Of a stretch of 64,000 bases of DNA, positions 1 to 8,475 are shown piece by piece. Under the pieces are notes generated by a model, which was given only the letters and a program-made list of their open reading frames with translations, did not search any database and was not told the DNA's origin. How positions within the stretch are numbered: position 1 is the stretch's first letter; each line of letters opens with the position of its first letter. The DNA comes from Pseudomonas kribbensis. Its GTDB lineage: Bacteria > Pseudomonadota > Gammaproteobacteria > Pseudomonadales > Pseudomonadaceae. The translations under genes were made by a program, and so were the position numbers. Location of the stretch: the NCBI RefSeq assembly GCF_003352185.1, contig NZ_CP029608.1, forward strand, positions 4,464,001 to 4,528,000, written 5' to 3'.

Positions 1-472
1 ACAGATTTTCGTCATTTCCACCTCGATAAGCCTGCTGGTCGACGCTATTTTCAGCACGATCTGCCTGTTCATCATCGCCCTAGCCATCGGCGCTCCTTTT
101 ACTGCTTCGCTCTTTATCCTGCCAATAAACTTCCTGTTGCTGTTCACCTTTGCAGTGGGCCTGGGACTGGCATTGAGCATCGCGACCGTTTCGTTCCGTG
201 ACCTGCCCAACATCGTGGGTGTGGTACTGCAAGCCCTTTACTACCTGACGCCGATCATCTACCCGCTCTCTTTCGTCCCGGAGACCTACAGATGGATCTT
301 TGCGTTGAACCCGTTGACCCTGTTCATCGAAATCTTCCGACTGCCTATCTATGAAGGCTCCCTCGCCGGACCCGATGTTTATGCAAAGGTTGTGACACTG
401 GCAATTCTCAGCTTGCTTTTTGGTATGTACATATTCAAAAAGCATGATCGATACATAGTATTCAAGTTGTGA
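1..472 (+). CDS. O-antigen ABC exporter permease, C-terminal part (Wzm-like)
   Basis: Partial gene: the reading frame is open from base 2 and the start lies before the window, leaving about 156 residues. It is strongly hydrophobic, with three or four membrane segments visible. The run LQALYYLTPIIYPLSFVPE near the middle followed by LNPLTLFIEIFR is typical of the ABC-2 permease of polysaccharide exporters (Wzm/TagG family). The product would sit in the inner membrane and move an undecaprenyl-linked glycan to the periplasm. Its stop overlaps the GTG start of the ATPase gene (GTGA), so the two are translationally coupled as in known wzm-wzt pairs. Substrate identity cannot be read from this fragment. 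The family call is confident; the specific O-antigen role is inferred from the neighbours. Confidence 0.88.
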   Translation, partial: QIFVISTSISLLVDAIFSTICLFIIALAIGAPFTASLFILPINFLLLFTFAVGLGLALSIATVSFRDLPNIVGVVLQALYYLTPIIYPLSFVPETYRWIFALNPLTLFIEIFRLPIYEGSLAGPDVYAKVVTLAILSLLFGMYIFKKHDRYIVFKL

Positions 473-1221
473 TCGATATGAACTCAAGTATCTCGATAAA
501 AGATCTAAATCTAAACTTCCGTCTGTACCATGACAAAGGCCAGTCGCTGAAGGAATTCTTTGCTGGGTTGCTGAAGCGCCACAACAAAAGCAAATACACG
601 GAATTCCGCGCACTGAAAAACTTCAATCTCGAAATCGTTCACGGCGACCGGATCGGGATTGTGGGTCACAATGGAGCAGGAAAAAGTACGCTGCTGAAAG
701 CCATTTGTGGCATTTACTGCGCGACAGAGGGATCTGTAACGGTCAATGGCCGAATTGCCCCTCTGCTGGAAATTGGAGCAGGCTTCAACGTTGAGCTGAG
801 CGGCCGTGAGAACATCTACCTCAATGGCGCGATTCTCGGCTACAGCAAGTCCATGCTCAAAAAGATCGAACCCGAGATCATTGAATTCACGGGTTTGGCC
901 GAGTTCATTGACACCCCGGTGAAGTACTACTCCACAGGGATGTACATGCGCCTGGCTTTTGCTATCGCCACCGCCGTTCATCCAGACATTCTTATTCTCG
1001 ATGAACTTTTTGCCGGTGGTGATGCAGAATTCATCGATAAGGCTCTGGCACGCATGCATGATTTCATTGATAGCTCTAGCATCATGGTATTCGTATCCCA
1101 TCAGCCCGACTTGCTACGCAGGCTGTGCAATAGAGTTATCTGGATCGATCATGGCAGCATCGTCGAGGATGGCGAGCCAGATGTCGTTATTAACAAATAT
1201 TTGAATAATCACGCGGGGTGA
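469..1221 (+). CDS. O-antigen ABC exporter ATPase (Wzt-like, short form)
   Basis: ATPase partner of the upstream permease. From the GTG start the Walker A motif GHNGAGKST is at residues 66-74, the ABC signature YSTGM begins near 154, and Walker B ILILDE is at 174-179, followed by a SHQ switch. An ATG three codons downstream is an alternative start. At 250 residues it holds only the nucleotide-binding domain. It lacks the roughly 150-residue C-terminal carbohydrate-binding extension that Wzt proteins of the E. coli O9a type use to recognise a capped glycan, so export is probably not tied to a terminal modification. It overlaps the permease stop and lies 4 bases before the aminotransferase gene, so one transcript is likely. 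Known homologues energise O-antigen or teichoic-acid export. Confidence 0.9.
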   Translation: MIDMNSSISIKDLNLNFRLYHDKGQSLKEFFAGLLKRHNKSKYTEFRALKNFNLEIVHGDRIGIVGHNGAGKSTLLKAICGIYCATEGSVTVNGRIAPLLEIGAGFNVELSGRENIYLNGAILGYSKSMLKKIEPEIIEFTGLAEFIDTPVKYYSTGMYMRLAFAIATAVHPDILILDELFAGGDAEFIDKALARMHDFIDSSSIMVFVSHQPDLLRRLCNRVIWIDHGSIVEDGEPDVVINKYLNNHAG

Positions 1222-1225
1222 TACT

Positions 1226-2362
1226 GTGGCAACGCAACTTTTTGTTCCAAATTTCCGAGTCGACGAATGCCTTGAAGGCATCCGCGAATGCCTGGAAAAA
1301 GGCTGGACCGGTCTGGGCTTCAAGACTGTCGAAATGGAAGAGGCCTGGAAAACCTACACAGGCCTGCCGCATGCGCATTTCCTGAGTTCCAACACGGTTG
1401 GTCTGCACCTGGCATTCCACATGATGAAGACGAAGTATGGCTGGGGCGACGATGCCGAAGTCATCACCACTCCGCTGACCTTCGTATCGACCAACCACGC
1501 GATCATCCAAGCGGAGCTCACCCCGGTTTTCGCTGATGTGGACCAATACCTCTGCCTTGACCCGGTCGATGTAGAGCGCAAGATCACCGACAAGACCAAG
1601 GCAATCATCTTCGTCGGCCTGGGCGGTAACGTCGGCCAGTACGAAAAAGTGCTCAAGCTGTGCAAGGATCGCGACATCAAGGTCGTTCTGGACGCAGCTC
1701 ACATGGCAGGCACCCGCGTTGACGGCAAGCACGTTGGCCACGACGCAGACGTTACTGTATTCAGCTTCCAGGCCGTAAAAAACCTGGCAACCGCCGACTC
1801 CGGGATGATCTGCTTCCGCGACAAGGAAGACGACGAACGTGCACGCAAGCTGGCATGGCTCGGGATCAACAAGGACACATTTGCACGCACCGCCAGCCAG
1901 GGTGCCTACAAATGGAAGTACGACGTGGAAGAGCTGGGCTTCAAATATCACGGCAACTCCATCATGGCCGCCATCGGCCTGGTCTCCCTGAAGTACCTTG
2001 ACCGCGACAACGCCTATCGCCGCCAACTGGCCGACTGGTACCTGGAAGCCCTGGAAGGCGAAACACTGATCGAGCCGGTTCTGGTTTCGCCAGGCTGCGA
2101 ATCGTCCCGCCACCTGTTCCAGGTTCGCGTTGCAAAACGCGATGAAGTACTGATGGCCATGAATGAGCACGAGATCTACCCAGGCGTGCACTATCGCGAC
2201 AACACCGAATACCGCCTGTACAACTCGGGTGCCGGCAAATGCCCTGCCGCACACAAGGCCAGCAATGAGCTGATCTCTCTGCCGATGCACATGGGCGTCA
2301 CCAAGAATGACGTAGAGTTCATCGTAGAGACCCTGAAGAAAGTAGTCAGAACGGGTCTCTGA
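1226..2362 (+). CDS. DegT/DnrJ/EryC1/StrS family sugar aminotransferase
   Basis: PLP enzyme of the nucleotide-sugar aminotransferase family, which converts a keto-sugar nucleotide to an amino sugar. It has 378 residues, normal for the family. The cofactor lysine is predicted at residue 185 in the run SFQAVKNLATADSG; the usual KxLT(T)GEGG is modified here. Asp-Ala-Ala-His (LDAAH) upstream fits the pyridoxal-binding aspartate. The start is a GTG preceded by GGGGTGA about 7 bases away. It lies between the exporter genes and a short-chain epimerase, so it probably makes one sugar of the exported glycan. The exact sugar is unknown; family members that are dehydratases rather than aminotransferases replace the lysine, which is present here. 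Confidence 0.85.
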   Translation: MATQLFVPNFRVDECLEGIRECLEKGWTGLGFKTVEMEEAWKTYTGLPHAHFLSSNTVGLHLAFHMMKTKYGWGDDAEVITTPLTFVSTNHAIIQAELTPVFADVDQYLCLDPVDVERKITDKTKAIIFVGLGGNVGQYEKVLKLCKDRDIKVVLDAAHMAGTRVDGKHVGHDADVTVFSFQAVKNLATADSGMICFRDKEDDERARKLAWLGINKDTFARTASQGAYKWKYDVEELGFKYHGNSIMAAIGLVSLKYLDRDNAYRRQLADWYLEALEGETLIEPVLVSPGCESSRHLFQVRVAKRDEVLMAMNEHEIYPGVHYRDNTEYRLYNSGAGKCPAAHKASNELISLPMHMGVTKNDVEFIVETLKKVVRTGL

Positions 2363-2364
2363 CC

Positions 2365-3186
2365 ATGAATCTCCGATGCAAATATTCAGCCGGTTACCGC
2401 ATTGCGGTAACCGGATCAACCGGATATGTCGGAAGCAAATTTCTGGAGTCTTTCGAGACTCCAGATTTTGTTGAGACTGAATTTACTCAACTTCCAGCTG
2501 GCTCTTTGATTGTTCATCTTGCGGCAAACATGAACAATACAAGCAGCGCACTTTCTGAAAACACCCTCATCGACACGCTGGTACTGGAACAGGTCAACGA
2601 AAAACATCGTGGCTTGATCTACGCTTCCACCAACAATGTCTACCCCTACGCCTTGAACTGCCGCACTGGCGATAAGCTGCGCTGCAACGATTACTACTCT
2701 GCCTCCAAGGTCTTCGGCGAAAAACTGTTTGAAGATCTGATCAGAGTCCCCTTTGTCTCGGTAAGAATTGCCGATGTCTTTGGCGTAGGCCAGAAACACG
2801 GAAACTTCTTCAAGGCGATCGAGCAAGGCATCCGCCAGAAGAGCAGTCTCGCTCAGTACGGTGCAGGCCTCAAAAGACGCACGTATGTCCACATCACTGA
2901 ACTGGTCCAATTACTGAAATGGATTGCGACAGACGGATTTGATCTGGCATCGACAACACGTGTTCTGAACACTGGCTACCCGGACTCTGCCAGCATTGCT
3001 GAAATCGTGGCGCTGGCAGCCGAAATGACCGGGCTGGAAGTCATCAACAAACACATAGAAACTGATTTGTCGGCTTTTGATGTCAGAACCATGCAGCCGA
3101 CAATCCTGCCAGGCTATGCCCCTCAGTGGAGCTCTTTCAAAAGTGCTTTCGCTGGCTATGTCGAAGAAATCAATTTACAGGTTTAA
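2365..3186 (+). CDS. NAD-dependent epimerase/dehydratase family protein
   Basis: Extended short-chain dehydrogenase with a nucleotide-binding Rossmann fold. The glycine motif VTGSTGYVGSKF lies near residues 14-25, and the catalytic pair YYSASK (YxxxK) sits near 111-116. It has 273 residues, at the small end of the family. The start ATG is 2 bases after the aminotransferase stop and has only a weak ribosome site, so translation probably follows coupling. The role is likely epimerisation or reduction of a nucleotide sugar or keto-sugar, working with the adjacent aminotransferase. The substrate is not evident; it has none of the features that would identify it as GalE, RfbD or GMD. Confidence 0.8.
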   Translation: MNLRCKYSAGYRIAVTGSTGYVGSKFLESFETPDFVETEFTQLPAGSLIVHLAANMNNTSSALSENTLIDTLVLEQVNEKHRGLIYASTNNVYPYALNCRTGDKLRCNDYYSASKVFGEKLFEDLIRVPFVSVRIADVFGVGQKHGNFFKAIEQGIRQKSSLAQYGAGLKRRTYVHITELVQLLKWIATDGFDLASTTRVLNTGYPDSASIAEIVALAAEMTGLEVINKHIETDLSAFDVRTMQPTILPGYAPQWSSFKSAFAGYVEEINLQV

Positions 3187-3194
3187 CATAGAAC

Positions 3195-4175
3195 ATGAAT
3201 ATTCTGATTACCGGTGCGGGCTCTGTAATGGGACAGAGCATTTACAAGGCCTTGGCATTTCACGATTTTGGCGAGCCTCTGAACATCCACTTCGCCAACA
3301 GTGAAGAGCTGGGTGCCGGGCGCTTTTTTTCCCTGCCCTCAGCACCTGTAGTCAAGACGCCTATATTTCCTCTGGCGGCATCCCCCGAGTACCACAGCCA
3401 CCTGCGAAACTATGTAAAAGAGCACGACATTCAAATTGTGTTCTCCGGCACCCAGCACGAGTTGGCGGCGGTAGCCAACTATCGCGATGAAACACTGCGA
3501 GCCGCAACGCTCTCCTCAAACATCACTGACATCTGCATGGACAAGGTCTCCACGTCAGCCGTACTGGGGCGTCATGGCATCAGAGTACCAAAAACCAGTT
3601 CGCTGAATGAGTACCTGGAGTCTGGCAACATCTCCGGTCCCATTGTAATCAAACCGAATCATAGTTCCTCTTCTCGCAGCATCTACAAGGTTTCCGGGCT
3701 CGCTGAAGCCAAGAAGCTGATCGCGGAAGAAAACATCAAAGTTGATTCCTTCCTGGTCCAGGAACTGTTGACAGGCAATGAGTATACTTGCGGTTGCTAC
3801 GTGGACCGTTACACCAAAGAAATCAACCATATCATTTTCAAGAGAACACTGACGCCGGACGGCGCCACCTCCTATGGTGAAATCGTCCTGGATGAAAGCA
3901 TTTCCTCTTATCTGACCAATATCGGCAATGCATTGATTGAAGAAGGCTTGGACTTTGGCCACTTCAACGTTCAGTTGATCCAGACAGAAACCGGCCCCGT
4001 ATTGTTTGAAATCAATGGTCGCCTGAGTTCCACCGAGGCCTCCAAGGCATACTACGGCTACAACTCGTGCGCAGCCTTTGTATACAACATCGTCAAACAA
4101 GAACCTTTCAAGGGCTGGAAGATTGCCCAGTCTGGCCGATTCCTGCGTTACTACGAAGAGCTGTACTTCGAATAA
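3195..4175 (+). CDS. ATP-grasp domain protein (carbamoyl-phosphate synthase large-subunit-like ligase)
   Basis: 326-residue ATP-grasp enzyme. An N-terminal nucleotide-fold pre-grasp region opens with NILITGAGSVMGQSI. A central ATP-grasp domain follows, with GPIVIKPNHSSSSRSIYK supplying the phosphate-binding lysine and loop, a later LVQELLTGNEYTCGCYV strand, and a metal-binding FEINGRLSSTE near residue 280. ATP-grasp proteins join a carboxylate to an amine or thiol through an acyl-phosphate. In glycan clusters related proteins may add an amino acid or other amide to a sugar, but no substrate can be assigned. The TAA stop overlaps the ATG of the metallophosphoesterase by one base (TAATG), indicating tight coupling. 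Function within polysaccharide synthesis is inferred from location only. Confidence 0.78.
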   Translation: MNILITGAGSVMGQSIYKALAFHDFGEPLNIHFANSEELGAGRFFSLPSAPVVKTPIFPLAASPEYHSHLRNYVKEHDIQIVFSGTQHELAAVANYRDETLRAATLSSNITDICMDKVSTSAVLGRHGIRVPKTSSLNEYLESGNISGPIVIKPNHSSSSRSIYKVSGLAEAKKLIAEENIKVDSFLVQELLTGNEYTCGCYVDRYTKEINHIIFKRTLTPDGATSYGEIVLDESISSYLTNIGNALIEEGLDFGHFNVQLIQTETGPVLFEINGRLSSTEASKAYYGYNSCAAFVYNIVKQEPFKGWKIAQSGRFLRYYEELYFE

Positions 4176-4903
4176 TGAGCAGCCTCCCCTTGCTGTTACC
4201 TTATCGTGGAGAGTCCGTGTACATCATTGCCGATGTACACGCCAACCTCCCCGCCCTGCAAGCGGTATTGGACTCAATACCGCTCTCGGCGGATATCGTT
4301 TGCGCTGGCGACCTCCTGGGCTACTACACCGAGCCGAACGAGGTTTGCCAGTTACTACGAGAACGCAAAGTACATTGCATCAAAGGTAATCATGACAAAT
4401 ACGTACTGGGCGAACTCAGCTATTCCGATAGCCGAGAGTCGAAGTACAGAATACAGAACACTCGAGAATCGCTGACCGATGAGAACCTGAAGTGGCTTTC
4501 GTCACTCCCGGACGCTCTGGAGCTGCGCTTTTCAACCGATGAAAAAAGCACGCCTGTCGATACAGCCATGTATGTAGCGCACGGAAGCCCGCATAACGCT
4601 GAAGAGTACATCTACAAGGATACGGAGATAGGTTTTGCCTGGCCCGACGCAATGGACTACCTGGTGCTCGGACACACACACCATCCAATGCAACGGCCAG
4701 CCGGAGCCGGAATCATCGTCAACCCGGGTTCTGTAGGCCAGGCCAGGGACAGAATTCCCGGAGCGTGTTACGCATCAATCGATGCGCACTCAAGAACTGT
4801 AGAGTTCTTCAGAGCAAATTATGATATCGATGCCTATAAAAACAGACTTCGAGAAGCAGGCATTCAAGAAGCCATGATCGAAATCCTGTCAAGAACCGCG
4901 TAA
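4175..4903 (+). CDS. metallophosphoesterase (YfcE/calcineurin-like)
   Basis: 242-residue calcineurin-like phosphoesterase. All metal-binding blocks are visible: DVHAN (DxH) near residue 20, GDLLGY (GDxxG), GNHDKY, an AHGSPH block, and GHTHHPM near the end followed by NPGSVGQ. The start is taken as the ATG overlapping the preceding stop; an upstream in-frame ATG inside the ATP-grasp gene is less likely. The family hydrolyses phosphomonoesters or phosphodiesters with two metal ions; the small YfcE-type domain often shows diesterase activity in vitro. Its place as the last plus-strand gene, coupled to an ATP-grasp ligase, suggests it processes a phosphorylated glycan precursor or modification. 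That role is inference. Confidence 0.82.
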   Translation: MSSLPLLLPYRGESVYIIADVHANLPALQAVLDSIPLSADIVCAGDLLGYYTEPNEVCQLLRERKVHCIKGNHDKYVLGELSYSDSRESKYRIQNTRESLTDENLKWLSSLPDALELRFSTDEKSTPVDTAMYVAHGSPHNAEEYIYKDTEIGFAWPDAMDYLVLGHTHHPMQRPAGAGIIVNPGSVGQARDRIPGACYASIDAHSRTVEFFRANYDIDAYKNRLREAGIQEAMIEILSRTA

Positions 4904-4926
4904 ACACTCAGCATCTCAAGATAGCT

Positions 4927-4958
4927 TGGCCGAGGAGGAGGCTCATCCTTCCCGGCCA
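4927..4958. terminator. hairpin between convergent transcription units
   Basis: A 32-base imperfect inverted repeat (TGGCCG...CGGCCA) can form about 13 stem positions with one mismatch around a 6-base loop. It sits in the 131-base gap where the plus-strand exporter operon meets the minus-strand acyltransferase gene. No clear T tract follows on either side, so the terminator role is inferred from placement. Confidence 0.45.
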
Positions 4959-5034
4959 GGTTCCCCGTACAAGTCGCGATCCGCCTCGACCACACACTGC
5001 CCCACGAGCAGAATGTCACAGCCGAGAAACCGGC

Positions 5035-6195
5035 CTACACGGGAGCCACTTCCATCCCGTCCTCGCTTACCCTCTTGTTATCTTTCTTCTTGTACATCCT
5101 GATAAATGGATATTCCACCAACAAGGAAACAAGATAAGAAAGAAAAACACAGATTGTTATCCGGATTACAGACAAGCCATGTTCGGTAAATGTATCAGCC
5201 ATCCACCTGAGCAAACCGCTACCGACGTATCTATTGGTTATTTCAAGGAATAATATATGAACCAGGTAAAGCGGATACGACAACCTGGCAAGCAACACAA
5301 TGGGCTTTGCTTGTAGAGGTACCCAGTAAGCACCGAGCACGAAACAAGCACCTATTGCACCCAAGAGCGTAGGCAGCCAGAGGGTATCTCGCGTTATCAG
5401 GAAGGGCTTCTCAAGAAACGCTGGCTTTCCATAGATATACACAAGGAAAAGAAAACTCAGAATAATTGCCGCTGAGATCCACCACGCGGATTGCGATCTT
5501 ACGTCACGGGCAAACCTCAAGTAAGCCGCCGCCAGGACACCGACCGCCAGTTCATCATATCGAGAATGGAACTGAATAAAGCTTGCGAAGTACCAACTGG
5601 AATCATCGGGCGCAAAACCCGATGTCATTGCCGCTCGTACTGCAATACCTGAAAGATAAGCAACCACCAGCGCAACCAGCATCGGCCATGGTTTTTTACC
5701 CGAAAGATAAGAAACCAAGACAATCGCCAATGGGGCAATCAGATAGAACATCTCCTCAATGACCAGGCTCCACGATCCCCCAGGAATGTAAGCCTCATTG
5801 ATATTGAAATAGCCCGGAAAGAAGTAAGGCCCCGTTGTCTGCAGAAACAACATACCCGAAATCATGCTTTTTACAGCTATAAAGTCGAACACCCCACCCG
5901 CTTTCAATACAAAACACAAAAGCATTATAAAATAATAAATTGGAAGTATTCGTAAAGCTCTCTTTTTGTAAAATTCGACAAAATCGAAACGACCTGATGT
6001 CGTTTTATCGAGAATAATTCCACCGATCAAAAAGCCACTCAGCACAAAAAAAATGTCTACGCCGACCCAGCCGACAGGAAACAAATGAAAGTGGTAGAGA
6101 ACTACAAGCGCAACCGCCATTGCCCGTAAACAATCGACACCCGGATACGCACCCACACCGGTCAAATAGCCCCAGTGCTCCTTGATATAACCCAT
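5035..6195 (-). CDS. acyltransferase family 3 membrane protein (OafA-like)
   Basis: 386-residue integral membrane acyltransferase. It opens with the usual acyltransferase_3 signature: GVDCLRAMAVALVVLYHFH near residue 20, then GWVGVDIFFVLSGFLIGGII. The invariant RAxA and H-containing helix are present, and about ten hydrophobic segments follow. Such proteins acetylate O-antigen or other glycan residues at the inner membrane. The start is placed at an ATG with GAGGA about 9 bases upstream; a TTG nine bases earlier is less likely. It is the last minus-strand gene of the cluster and lies beyond a likely terminator, so it may have its own promoter in the 323-base gap upstream. The acetyl acceptor is unknown. 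Confidence 0.88.
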   Translation of the reverse strand: MGYIKEHWGYLTGVGAYPGVDCLRAMAVALVVLYHFHLFPVGWVGVDIFFVLSGFLIGGIILDKTTSGRFDFVEFYKKRALRILPIYYFIMLLCFVLKAGGVFDFIAVKSMISGMLFLQTTGPYFFPGYFNINEAYIPGGSWSLVIEEMFYLIAPLAIVLVSYLSGKKPWPMLVALVVAYLSGIAVRAAMTSGFAPDDSSWYFASFIQFHSRYDELAVGVLAAAYLRFARDVRSQSAWWISAAIILSFLFLVYIYGKPAFLEKPFLITRDTLWLPTLLGAIGACFVLGAYWVPLQAKPIVLLARLSYPLYLVHILFLEITNRYVGSGLLRWMADTFTEHGLSVIRITICVFLSYLVSLLVEYPFIRMYKKKDNKRVSEDGMEVAPV

Positions 6196-6518
6196 CGCAG
6201 ACAATCCTCTTGCTTGGCTAAATAGTTTATGAATTGTACCGTCGCGCTGGACGCCGTATGAACAAAACCCTCCATCTTCCGACGAAGCCCTGTCTCTGCA
6301 GGAGTGGTCGGGAGGGGCGACGTCTCACCACCACGACCCTTGTCCTGAACCCAGGCAAAAAGGCGGATACCTACCTAACGACAAGATCCTCGGCGAGCGG
6401 TTCATTTGGTCTAATACAAACGGACGCATAAAAATCCCGACACCCTGCTCACTAAAACTGTCAGCATTTTGTCGGGACCTGGAGTTGCTAGACAGCTGAT
6501 CGCAGCGTCTTCGCTCGA
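6196..6518. other. gene-free stretch between acyltransferase and methyltransferase
   Basis: About 320 bases with no convincing gene on either strand. A 65-codon open frame on the plus strand has no recognisable product or ribosome site. The right part holds a terminator-like hairpin for the minus-strand glycosyltransferase operon. The rest probably contains the acyltransferase promoter, but no clear -35/-10 pair could be assigned. Confidence 0.5.
6430..6477 (-). terminator. Rho-independent terminator candidate of the minus-strand O-antigen operon
   Basis: TCCCGACA at 6435-6442 pairs perfectly with TGTCGGGA at 6470-6477. Read on the minus strand the stem is followed by five T residues. It lies 41 bases past the methyltransferase stop, so it could end transcription coming from the rfb genes. 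The loop is long (27 bases), which lowers confidence. Confidence 0.55.
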
Positions 6519-7370
6519 CTACCCAAGAGCATCAATCTTGCGACGAAGATCCTGAATGACGGCATCAAGTTCATAAACCAGAAAGTTGACTGGCGTCAGA
6601 ACCCCGTCAACACTGAAAATACTTCCGTCTTTTCTTGTAGTGGTCACTACACGCTTCGCAGTACGGAGTTCTGACTCATCCACCTCTCTTGCTAAAAGAT
6701 AGGCGATCTGATTATTGATGTGTTGGAGTTGCTGCTCAACAAATGCGAAAGGGTCATCCTTGGTCCCGACAGGACCTGTTTCAGGACGCACAGGACACGG
6801 TTTGACCGCTTCCAGGGAATAGGCGATCTGATCTACCACGTTCATTTTCGAGGAGCGCGCCAAAAATTTCTCTTCATCAGAAGAGTCCACATATTCTGGA
6901 AAGTAGAAATAGGATACAGACAAGGTCTTGAATTCAATACCGATTTCACTGTTCGCAGAGTATCTCAGGCCCCAATGCGGGCAACTGGGTGATGCATACT
7001 CGTGCTTCGCCATTGCATCGGTTTCCGAATCAGAGGAAAAGAACCGAAACGTATGTTCGTTGAAACAGATGTTGTTATTGTGAAATGGATTGGCCAGGTT
7101 AGCCGTGGTTGTAAAATAGGGAACAACGATCTTGAGTTGACCCGCTGGCTTCAAAACTCGATAGCACTCCTCCATAACATGAAGAAAGCCTTCGATCGTC
7201 AAATGCTCCAGGGTATGCGATGAAAAAATGAAATCGACACTGCTGTCCTCAAACGGAAGGCGTTCCTTATTGAGATCAAGCGTGATATCGGCATCGCTCA
7301 TCGCAGAAAAATCGATGCCGATCGCTCCGGTGATTTTTTTCCTTCCACAGCCAATATCAAGAACTACCAT
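6519..7370 (-). CDS. class I SAM-dependent methyltransferase
   Basis: 283 residues. The SAM-binding motif I VVLDIGCGRKK is at the very N terminus (residues 2-12), followed by AIGIDFS (motif II acidic residue) and VDFIFSSHTLEHL (motif IV), then a CYRVLKPAGQLKIVVPYF strand. This is a Methyltransf_11-type Rossmann domain. The last 60 or so residues (INNQIAYLLAREVDESELR and a final LDAVIQDLRRKIDAL) look helical and may form a coiled coil or partner-binding tail. The product probably methylates a sugar or a glycan end. It is the final gene of the glycosyltransferase group. In some systems a terminal methyltransferase caps the O-chain, but the short Wzt here argues against capped-chain recognition. 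Specificity is unknown. Confidence 0.8.
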   Translation of the reverse strand: MVVLDIGCGRKKITGAIGIDFSAMSDADITLDLNKERLPFEDSSVDFIFSSHTLEHLTIEGFLHVMEECYRVLKPAGQLKIVVPYFTTTANLANPFHNNNICFNEHTFRFFSSDSETDAMAKHEYASPSCPHWGLRYSANSEIGIEFKTLSVSYFYFPEYVDSSDEEKFLARSSKMNVVDQIAYSLEAVKPCPVRPETGPVGTKDDPFAFVEQQLQHINNQIAYLLAREVDESELRTAKRVVTTTRKDGSIFSVDGVLTPVNFLVYELDAVIQDLRRKIDALG

Positions 7371-7476
7371 AAATAAAACCTACTCATATTTGATATGACT
7401 CTAAGCGCTACACACCTAGATCACGATGCCAGCACTTACCTTACACACCCGAATCACCAGGCGCCCTTGACAGCAT

Positions 7477-8397
7477 TCATTTCATTTTGCCAGTGATACC
7501 GGCTATACCATCTCGCGTACCACGGAGCATCATCTTAACGCACGCCATTCGATCCGAAGAAAAAATACCAAAAAAAACCAGCGCTCTCAGGCATCGTACA
7601 AGATCGGCTATTTTCCAGCGAAGCGGCATATAGGATCTTTTCTGAAGCAGAATGCTATTACGGAACATATAGTAATAACGGAAAGGAGAATGGTACGGAA
7701 CGGTTCGCCAACGAAGAAACCAGAATCTGGCTCTTCGATCACCCAACGAATGCAGCATGATTGCGTCGTTTACGCCAAACAGCTTGAGCCCCATAGACTT
7801 CGCGCGCATACACCATTCAGTGTCGACATGATCGATAAACAGGCTCGCATCCACGCCCCCAACCTTGGCGATTGCCGAAAGGGGAATCAGTGACCCGGAG
7901 GAAATTAGAAAGTCTGCCTCGACGACTTTGCTGTCAGGGGCACAATCTATTCGAGAAAAACCGAAATACCCGATACGTACAAAACTGGACAATCTGCCGC
8001 CGTCGAAGTCTTTGTAACCTGGCGCCACCGCTGCCAAAGGTACACCCGATGACTCCAACTCCCTCGCTGCCGAAAGCAGCTTCACAACCATATTCTTCTC
8101 GGGGCAGCTATCCTGATCAAACAGCACGACATAGGCTGCACCGGAAGTCTTGGCATATTCAATACCAACGTTCTGCGCATGACCGATACCCAGATTTTCA
8201 CCGAGACCAAGAACAACAGGTTTGTTTTCAATGCTTAACTTGCTGACAAAAAGCTCCATCGAATCCGACGACCCATTGTCCACAATAACGATGCTATCGA
8301 CCTGTGCGCTTAACGATTCGACCAAATTCCTCAAGTTGCCCAGATCTGGAAAGAACGTAATGATCACTGCACATACAGATGGGACTTGATTTTTCAT
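7477..8397 (-). CDS. glycosyltransferase family 2 (rhamnosyltransferase-like)
   Basis: 306-residue GT-A glycosyltransferase. The N terminus SVCAVIITFFPDLGNLRNLV is followed by IVIVDNGSSD (nucleotide-binding Asp) and the metal-binding VVLFDQDSCPE near residue 95. FIDHVDTEWCMRAKSMG later matches the acceptor or base segment of rhamnosyltransferases of the RfbF/RfbN type. It is cytoplasmic and probably associated with the inner face of the membrane. Together with rfbBDA upstream in the same operon it probably transfers rhamnose or a related dTDP sugar to the lipid-linked glycan; the donor is inferred from family resemblance and context. Confidence 0.85.
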   Translation of the reverse strand: MKNQVPSVCAVIITFFPDLGNLRNLVESLSAQVDSIVIVDNGSSDSMELFVSKLSIENKPVVLGLGENLGIGHAQNVGIEYAKTSGAAYVVLFDQDSCPEKNMVVKLLSAARELESSGVPLAAVAPGYKDFDGGRLSSFVRIGYFGFSRIDCAPDSKVVEADFLISSGSLIPLSAIAKVGGVDASLFIDHVDTEWCMRAKSMGLKLFGVNDAIMLHSLGDRRARFWFLRWRTVPYHSPFRYYYMFRNSILLQKRSYMPLRWKIADLVRCLRALVFFGIFSSDRMACVKMMLRGTRDGIAGITGKMK

Positions 8398-8475
8398 ATA
8401 AAACTCGACTGCTCATGCCCATTTATATAGTTACGGAACGTCAAACTACACGACCTCAATCCTGGAACCCCTCAC

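Noticed and set aside
6234..6431. 65-codon open frame on the plus strand
   Set aside because: No ribosome site, no recognisable motif, and it runs into a terminator-like hairpin.
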